Shown here: positions 6,297 through 9,996 of the stretch, piece by piece
How the letters are laid out: every line of letters starts with the position of its first letter
Position numbering within the stretch: position 1 is the first letter of the stretch
Assembly: GCA_028710655.1 (NCBI GenBank)
Contig: JAQTTS010000055.1
Span: forward strand, 1 to 9,996
From: Dehalococcoidales bacterium
GTDB taxonomy: Bacteria; Chloroflexota; Dehalococcoidia; Dehalococcoidales; UBA5760
Length of the DNA: 9,996 bases
Reading direction: 5' to 3'
Translations under genes and position numbers: made by a program
The notes under the pieces: generated by a model
Databases searched by the model: none
Told to the model about the DNA's origin: nothing
The model's input: the letters and a program-made list of their open reading frames with translations, nothing else

Positions 6297-7528
6297 TGTA
6301 TCGCACTCCCCAGCAGCAAACGAATGATATTATCGGCTTCGGCATGTTCCTCATGCTCATTGGGTTCACAGTCGGGTTGGTCAAATCTGTGGCAACCGAT
6401 GAACCGGAGCCGCAGACGAAGCTTTTACCTATGACTAAAAATAAGAAACCAGCAGTCACTGTTACCTGCCCGATATGCCACAAGGTAATCGAGATCCCGG
6501 AATACAATGGCATGACCCGGTCCGATGCTTTGAAAAGGCACATCGACAGGGAGCACAGGTCTACGATAAGCGTTTACCCGCAAGCTATTCTCATTGAAGG
6601 CGGCGAGAGACTTCCTCCACAGTACCGCGACCTTATCAGATGGATAGGTGAGCCGCTGCCGGCATACAGCCTGGCGGTGGATCTCCTACCGGCGGTGGAG
6701 ACCGAGGTAAAGGCCCGACGGATTGACGAGGTCCTGAAGCAGCTCAAGGACGGCGTGGAAGGTATCCAGGACAGCTACCAGTTCCGTTTGTTTCTCACCA
6801 CCATGTCGAAGTTCCACGACTACAGCATCGGCAACCAGATTCTTATCATGCTCCAGAAGCCCGATGCCGCCAGGGTGGCCGGTTTCAGCACCTGGAAAGA
6901 CCTGGGGCGCTGGGTGAAAAAGGGTGAAAAGGGCATCGCTATCCTGGCGCCGGTGATGCCACCGAAGCAAAAACCCGAGGAAAGGGAACGGAGCGAAGCG
7001 GAGACAGAGACTGAGATAGAGCCGCGCCCTGTTTTCTTCAAAGTGGTCTATGTCTTTGATGTCAGTCAGACTGAGGGTAAGCCTCTGCCTGAGTTAGACG
7101 TGCCGGTGCTTACCGGTGAGGCCAATGAAGGCCTGTTTGCCGACTTGCTTGCCCATATGAGACAGAGGGGCGTTAGTGTGGACTTTGAACCGAAATCCCA
7201 CATAGACCCTGGAATAAAGGGTTATTACAGTCATGCCGGCATCTGGGTACGTCCAGAGGAGTCGAGAGCGCAGCAGCTTAAGACCCTGCTCCACGAGATC
7301 GCCCACTACTACTCGGAAGGAGTTTTTCATATTCCCCGACAGGATGCGGAAACCATCGCCGAGAGCGCTGCCTTCGTCGTTGGCACACACTTTGGCTTTG
7401 ACACCGGGGTCAGGTCGTTTCCTTATGTAGCGCTGTGGGCGAAGGATAAGAAAGTCCTGGAGAACAATCTTGGCGCCATACGCCGGGTGGCCGGCACAAT
7501 ACTTGAGGAACTGGAGAGGGCAAAGTGA
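6296..7528 (+). CDS. ArdC-like antirestriction protein with N-terminal membrane helix and zinc finger
   Basis: This 410-residue protein has four parts. A transmembrane helix (about 12-32, IIGFGMFLMLIGFTVGLVKSV) is followed by a C2H2-type zinc finger (C58, C61, H82, H87), with a longer spacing between the pairs than the classical finger. Next comes an ArdC N-terminal-like ssDNA-binding domain (about 155-265), with SKFHDYSIGNQILIMLQKP, FSTWKDLGRWVKKGEKGIAIL and FFKVVYVFDVSQT. A zinc metallopeptidase domain follows, with H333-EIA-H337-YY and Glu candidates at 352 and 356. ArdC proteins of plasmids and conjugative elements shield incoming DNA from restriction. Standard ArdC lacks the membrane helix and finger, so this version may act at the membrane where DNA enters (inference). 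The region between 216 and 245 is a charged linker. The GTG start of the next gene overlaps its stop (GTGA). ATG 6296 is preferred; GTG 6293 would add one residue. Confidence 0.85.
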   Translation: MYRTPQQQTNDIIGFGMFLMLIGFTVGLVKSVATDEPEPQTKLLPMTKNKKPAVTVTCPICHKVIEIPEYNGMTRSDALKRHIDREHRSTISVYPQAILIEGGERLPPQYRDLIRWIGEPLPAYSLAVDLLPAVETEVKARRIDEVLKQLKDGVEGIQDSYQFRLFLTTMSKFHDYSIGNQILIMLQKPDAARVAGFSTWKDLGRWVKKGEKGIAILAPVMPPKQKPEERERSEAETETEIEPRPVFFKVVYVFDVSQTEGKPLPELDVPVLTGEANEGLFADLLAHMRQRGVSVDFEPKSHIDPGIKGYYSHAGIWVRPEESRAQQLKTLLHEIAHYYSEGVFHIPRQDAETIAESAAFVVGTHFGFDTGVRSFPYVALWAKDKKVLENNLGAIRRVAGTILEELERAK

Positions 7529-8028
7529 CAGTGTGGCCATTTCAAGATCAGGCAGGTGGTCCGATGTACCAACCACAGCAGGTAGATGTCGTAGTCCAGA
7601 TGGCAAGGGCAGTGCAAGACGGGCAATTGACCTCCCTGGAGACGCAGAGGATAACGGACGCAGGACTTGCCTTTGGCCTGTCCCTGATCTTGGGTACGGT
7701 TCTGGGGGTGCTGGTGAGATCGGTTCTCGCCGAAGCCCTGGAGCCGAAAGAGGAAAAGGCGGTTCAACCGGTTATTGACTTCATGTTGCCGGATGCGGGG
7801 TCTCCATCTCTTTTGCCGTTGGTAATCAAGTGTGCCTGGTGCGGTAAGTACCTGGGAGAAAAGGAACCTTACGAGGACAAGTCAGTGACACACGGCATAT
7901 GCCCGGAATGTCGGGCAAAATACTTCCCGAAAAAGAAGGACGACCAATCATCACAAACTTACCATTCCGTTCACAGAGATGACCTCAAAAAGATAGCCGG
8001 GAAGTACGGTTGGTGGGCAGCCAGGTAA
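7525..8028 (+). CDS. Single-pass membrane protein with C-terminal zinc ribbon
   Basis: This 167-residue protein starts at GTG 7525, overlapping the ArdC-like stop by four bases. ATG 7564 is an alternative start but has a poorer upstream site. An amphipathic N-terminal region (VDVVVQMARAVQDGQLTSLE) leads into a transmembrane helix at about 46-68 (AGLAFGLSLILGTVLGVLVR). After a linker, a zinc ribbon is formed by C103-A-W-C106-G and C126-P-E-C129, with the THGICPEC signature also found in ribbons attached to bacterial response regulators. The C-terminus is Lys-rich, then HRDDLKKIAGKYGWW. There is no enzyme motif. It repeats the helix-plus-zinc-ribbon design of the genes at 399 and 6296 and may work with the ArdC-like protein at the membrane, which is inference. 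It ends the uninterrupted coupled run. Confidence 0.72.
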   Translation: MTVWPFQDQAGGPMYQPQQVDVVVQMARAVQDGQLTSLETQRITDAGLAFGLSLILGTVLGVLVRSVLAEALEPKEEKAVQPVIDFMLPDAGSPSLLPLVIKCAWCGKYLGEKEPYEDKSVTHGICPECRAKYFPKKKDDQSSQTYHSVHRDDLKKIAGKYGWWAAR

Positions 8029-8035
8029 GCCGCGG

Positions 8036-8074
8036 CTCTTTGCCCACACGGCGACATTAGCTGTGCGGGAAGAG
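8036..8074 (+). other. Imperfect hairpin in the only gap of the operon
   Basis: The left arm CTCTT-CCC-CAC pairs with the right arm GTG-GGG-AAGAG, with a TG bulge, one A/C mismatch and a 13-base loop at 8050-8062. It sits in the 89-base gap between the membrane/zinc-ribbon gene and the AbrB-like gene. No T-run follows, so it is not a classical intrinsic terminator. It could be a processing or attenuation site, or chance. Confidence 0.3.
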
Positions 8075-8117
8075 AGGCGAAGAGGCTCTACGAAGTAGTT
8101 AGACGAAGGAGAAGCAC

Positions 8118-8378
8118 ATGATAACGGCTCGGCGAAGAGTGTTCAAGGCAGGCGGATCAAAAGGCGTCACCCTGCCGAAGAGTTGCCGGATAGGGGAATC
8201 AGTGACAATGGCCTGCGGCACTCGCCTTATCTTGGTTAATACTACCGGACAAATCCGTGAGGATGACCTGCTCAGGTTCTTCATCAAGTACTTGGAGCCG
8301 ATGTTCTGGGACTGGTGGAGGGGAGAGCAAAGGAAGGGTGTCCGCAATAACCTGTCGGATTGGGAAGGAAGACTGTAG
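8118..8378 (+). CDS. AbrB/MazE-like swapped-hairpin DNA-binding protein
   Basis: This is an 86-residue protein. ATG 8118 follows GAAGGAG (8104-8110). Residues about 5-45 (RRVFKAGGSKGVTLPK, then GESVTMACGTRLILVNTTG) follow the SpoVT/AbrB pattern: a strand, a G-S turn, a xVTLPK strand, G-xxV, and a final strand. Such proteins bind DNA as dimers and act as transition-state or antitoxin-type repressors. The second half is helical and tryptophan-rich (FIKYLEPMFWDWWRGEQRK), which is not typical of AbrB and may hold a partner contact. The TAG stop is followed immediately by the ATG of the next gene in the same frame. It is likely a regulator of the element, perhaps of its own promoter in the gap at 8029-8117, which is inference. 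A MazE-like antitoxin is possible, but no toxin gene is recognisable next door. Confidence 0.6.
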   Translation: MITARRRVFKAGGSKGVTLPKSCRIGESVTMACGTRLILVNTTGQIREDDLLRFFIKYLEPMFWDWWRGEQRKGVRNNLSDWEGRL

Positions 8379-8915
8379 ATGGCGCTCGACCTCAGACCCG
8401 CTCGTGGTGGTTTTCTCCGGCCGTTTGGTTGCGGCTGGTTTATCCGGGAGTATCTCCTGGGTAACGGCCCGGAAGGCTCAAACAAAATTGACCACGACCG
8501 CGGTGCTGCCCAGGCTGACATCAACTTCGAGTATAAGGAAGCCCTTGCCCGGGCTACGGCCAGGGAGCGGGCCGAGAGAATCATCAGCAACATGGTAGTT
8601 AAGGGAGCTGATGTTACCGAGGAAGAAGCTGAAAAAATATACGAGCGCGAATTGAAAAGGGTCTCACGGAAGTTTACCCACATGAGGTATCATTCGTTCC
8701 TGATGTATTTCGGAGTGCTCAAGCGACTGGGATGGGTGGAAGTAACCAGTGAAACTGAGGCTTCTGCAATCCAGGACAACTATCCACCGGCTCCAGCGAG
8801 GACTTATTACCGTCTTACCGAAAAAGGTATCACTGCCGGAGATGATCTCTGGTCTAATCCTCTCTTCACCCTCTATCCGGAAATTGGGCCAAGCCATATG
8901 AAGAGGTCTGAGTAG
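8379..8915 (+). CDS. Winged-helix-like protein of unknown function
   Basis: This is a 178-residue protein. ATG 8379 directly follows the upstream TAG without a single base between, and AAGGA at 8365-8369 lies nine bases upstream. The N-terminal 50 residues (GGFLRPFGCGWFIREYLL) are not recognised. Residues 50-97 are a charged helical region (EYKEALARATARERAERI). From about residue 99, YHSFLMYFGVLKRLGWVEV followed by TYYRLTEKGITAGDD looks like the recognition helix and wing of a winged-helix domain, where YRLTEKG is a common wing signature. It may be a transcription factor acting with the AbrB-like protein; the same-frame junction suggests the two could derive from one protein (inference). It is the last gene of the GC-richer block. 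The domain assignment is moderate and no target is visible. Confidence 0.65.
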   Translation: MALDLRPARGGFLRPFGCGWFIREYLLGNGPEGSNKIDHDRGAAQADINFEYKEALARATARERAERIISNMVVKGADVTEEEAEKIYERELKRVSRKFTHMRYHSFLMYFGVLKRLGWVEVTSETEASAIQDNYPPAPARTYYRLTEKGITAGDDLWSNPLFTLYPEIGPSHMKRSE

Positions 8916-9032
8916 GTTGGTATTTATACTTTTTTGAATATCGTATGATACTATTTATCTTGTGATACCCCTTGTCCAAGTAATAGTTTTCCTTTAAGAT
9001 TAGGCTGGCAAAACAGGGGGGAGGGTTTTGAG
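8916..9032. other. AT-rich intergenic junction
   Basis: This stretch of 117 bases separates the tightly packed block from the SagB-type gene. It is much AT-richer than what precedes it: the 60-base row 8941-9000 has 19 G or C, whereas a row inside the GHKL gene (5221-5280) has 31. It contains a T6 run just after the last operon gene, without a convincing stem, and a promoter-like pair further on. No tRNA, integrase core repeat or transposon end is visible. Confidence 0.5.
8972..9000 (+). promoter_or_regulatory. Putative sigma70-type promoter for the SagB-type gene
   Basis: TTGTCC (8972-8977) and TAAGAT (8995-9000) are spaced by 17 bases, each matching four of six consensus positions. The SagB-type start at 9033 lies 32 bases downstream, with a GGGGGGAGG ribosome binding site at 9016-9024. 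The spacing is good but the match is moderate. Confidence 0.35.
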
Positions 9033-9736
9033 ATGGGTGTGTTAAAATTGGTACGATTTACGATTATTACCTTATTAATAGTATCCTCATTATCGGTCTG
9101 TTGTGTATCACCTCAGGAGTCGACATTATTCCCAGAGAAGGATATGGAGGTGATATTGCCTGAACCAAGATATGATAGTGAGATTTCAGTAGAACGAGCT
9201 ATGCTCCAGAGAAGGTCAATTCGTGATTACACAGATGAGCCGCTGTCTCTGGATGAGGTCTCACAACTACTATGGGCAGCTCAGGGAATTACCGAGCCGA
9301 ACGGCTTTAGGACAGCGCCATCAGCGGGCGGTACATATCCATTAAATGTTTATCAACCGGCAATACAACCGACCTAGTGACGGGTATTTACCGCTATGAA
9401 CCGTCCGGGCATACCTTGACAACGGTTGTGACTGGTGACATGAGAGCAGAATTGTCTAGTGCTGCGCTGGGACAGGATTGTGTTAGAGATGGTGCTATCA
9501 ATATTGTTCTCACGGGTATCTACGAGCGTACTACTCAGAGGTATGGGGAGAGGGGCATCAGATATACCCATATGGAAGCAGGACACGCTGCTCAAAACGT
9601 CTATTTGCAAGCAACCGCCCTTAATTTTTTAGGAACGGTTGTCGTGGGGGCATTCCATGATGACCTGGTCAGGGAAATCCTAGGCATAGAAGAAAAAGAA
9701 CAACCTCTCTATATTATACCGGTGGGGAGAAAGTGA
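9033..9736 (+). pseudogene. SagB/nitroreductase-family oxidoreductase, frameshifted
   Basis: Two partial frames together make one FMN-dependent SagB/ThcOx-type nitroreductase. The first half (9033-9377) has a hydrophobic N-terminus (about 8-24) that looks like a signal or anchor, then RRSIRDY at 60-66, LSLDEVSQLLWAAQGIT, and the flavin-site motif TAPSAGGTYPL. It then loses frame and ends at TAG 9375. The second half is in another frame, reads GNTTDLVTGIYRYEP from 9359, and continues with QDCVRDGA, YERTTQRYGERG, MEAGHAAQNVYLQA and PLYIIPVG to TGA 9734. Normal relatives have Y, three residues, then GN. Here five bases replace about nine after codon TAT 9351, consistent with a small deletion of four (or one) bases. 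Start: GGGGGGAGG upstream of ATG 9033. It could be a true pseudogene or an assembly or sequencing error. The Cys pair 23-24 is a poor lipobox. Composition differs from the operon upstream. Confidence 0.82.
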
Positions 9737-9996
9737 GTATCTGAATTGAGAGGTGGCAATGAAACAAAGAGTACCATCTCTCTTCCTGATTGTGCTCTTC
9801 ACTCTATACGCCGGTGTTTAATCCCGGCCAATGAAAAGATCCGATTAGCTCTGCTTTCTTAAAATGGCTCAAAATATTACTTTGTTAAGCAACAATGCAA
9901 GCGAATAGTTGGCTGTCATTGTAAGAAATCGTGTGTAGATTCAGTAGCATGAGATGTGGCTTGCCTTCTCCGCCAAGGGAGGTAAACAAGCAAGAA
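9737..9996. other. Right-end non-coding stretch
   Basis: No gene of normal size is visible in the last 260 bases on either strand. It holds the short signal-peptide-like frame at 9759-9821, a five-base-pair inverted repeat TTGTT/AACAA around 9882-9895, and CTTGC/GCAAG arms at 9960-9964 and 9990-9994 close to the window end. None has the form of a known RNA or terminator. Confidence 0.4.
9759..9821 (+). pseudogene. Twenty-codon signal-peptide-like remnant
   Basis: A GAGAGGTGG site (9748-9756) precedes ATG 9759, which opens a 20-residue frame: basic start (MKQR), hydrophobic core (SLFLIVLFTLY) and AGV before TAA. This is the shape of a secretion signal without a mature protein behind it. It may be the 5' remnant of a decayed or frameshifted exported-protein gene, or a tiny leader peptide. 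It follows the broken SagB-type gene, which fits local decay. Confidence 0.3.

Noticed and set aside
7470..7778. Plus-strand open frame overlapping the ArdC-like and membrane/zinc-ribbon genes
   Set aside because: Gly/Arg/Ser-rich out-of-frame translation with no domain; the true frames carry HEIAHYY and CAWC/CPEC motifs.
8099..8683. Minus-strand open frame of 194 codons
   Set aside because: It is Ser/Arg/Pro-rich with no recognisable motif and runs opposite two plausible plus-strand regulators with good start sites; most likely a shadow.
8910..8936. Possible intrinsic terminator before the T6 run after the last operon gene
   Set aside because: Only a four-base-pair stem (AGTA/TACT) can be formed, too weak to call a terminator.
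9960..9994. Possible hairpin CTTGC/GCAAG with inner CTCC/GGAG at the window end
   Set aside because: Short arms with long unpaired parts and no T-run; cannot be judged because the sequence ends there.
1..9996. tRNA genes, CRISPR repeats or insertion-sequence ends
   Set aside because: No regularly spaced repeats, cloverleaf-like segments or terminal inverted repeats with a transposase were found by reading both strands.

Overview
The window looks bacterial. Start codons are preceded by clear AGGAGG-type Shine-Dalgarno sites, genes are packed with 1-8 base overlaps, and the last gene is a SagB/nitroreductase-family enzyme. The mix of families (GHKL-metallopeptidase fusion, ArdC-like protein, many zinc-ribbon plus single-membrane-helix proteins, secreted-looking beta-sandwich proteins) would fit an accessory element in an anaerobic, uncultured lineage such as Chloroflexota. 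That taxonomic guess is an inference with low confidence.

Bases 1-8915 form one plus-strand block of thirteen genes with almost no intergenic space, apart from 89 bases before the twelfth. Part A (1-2239) carries the C-terminal end of a subtilisin-like protease, a zinc-ribbon membrane protein, and three consecutive paralogous beta-sandwich proteins. The first two of these share a C-terminal motif and the third ends in a methionine-rich hydrophobic tail. It reads as a surface or particle-structure module. Part B (2236-3223) is a short tyrosine recombinase with a zinc ribbon inserted in its catalytic domain, followed by a small unknown protein. Part C (3223-8028) contains a DUF192-like membrane-anchored protein, a GHKL-type ATPase fused to an HExxH metallopeptidase, an ArdC-like antirestriction metallopeptidase with an added membrane helix and zinc finger, and a membrane/zinc-ribbon protein. 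Part D (8118-8915) is an AbrB/MazE-like DNA-binding protein and a winged-helix-like protein, separated only by an in-frame TAG codon.

After 8916 the character changes: the DNA becomes visibly AT-richer, there is a plausible sigma70 promoter, and the next gene is a SagB-type oxidoreductase broken by a frameshift near 9354-9358. The last 260 bases hold only a 20-codon signal-peptide-like remnant. I read 1-8915 as part of a mobile element (virus-like or integrative), with its right edge or an internal cargo boundary near 8916-9032. No att repeat or tRNA gene that would prove the edge is visible.

The features most worth following are the GHKL-metallopeptidase fusion next to the membrane-tethered ArdC-like protein, the zinc-ribbon recombinase, the paralogous beta-sandwich set with its shared tail motif, and two same-frame gene pairs each split by a single TAG.
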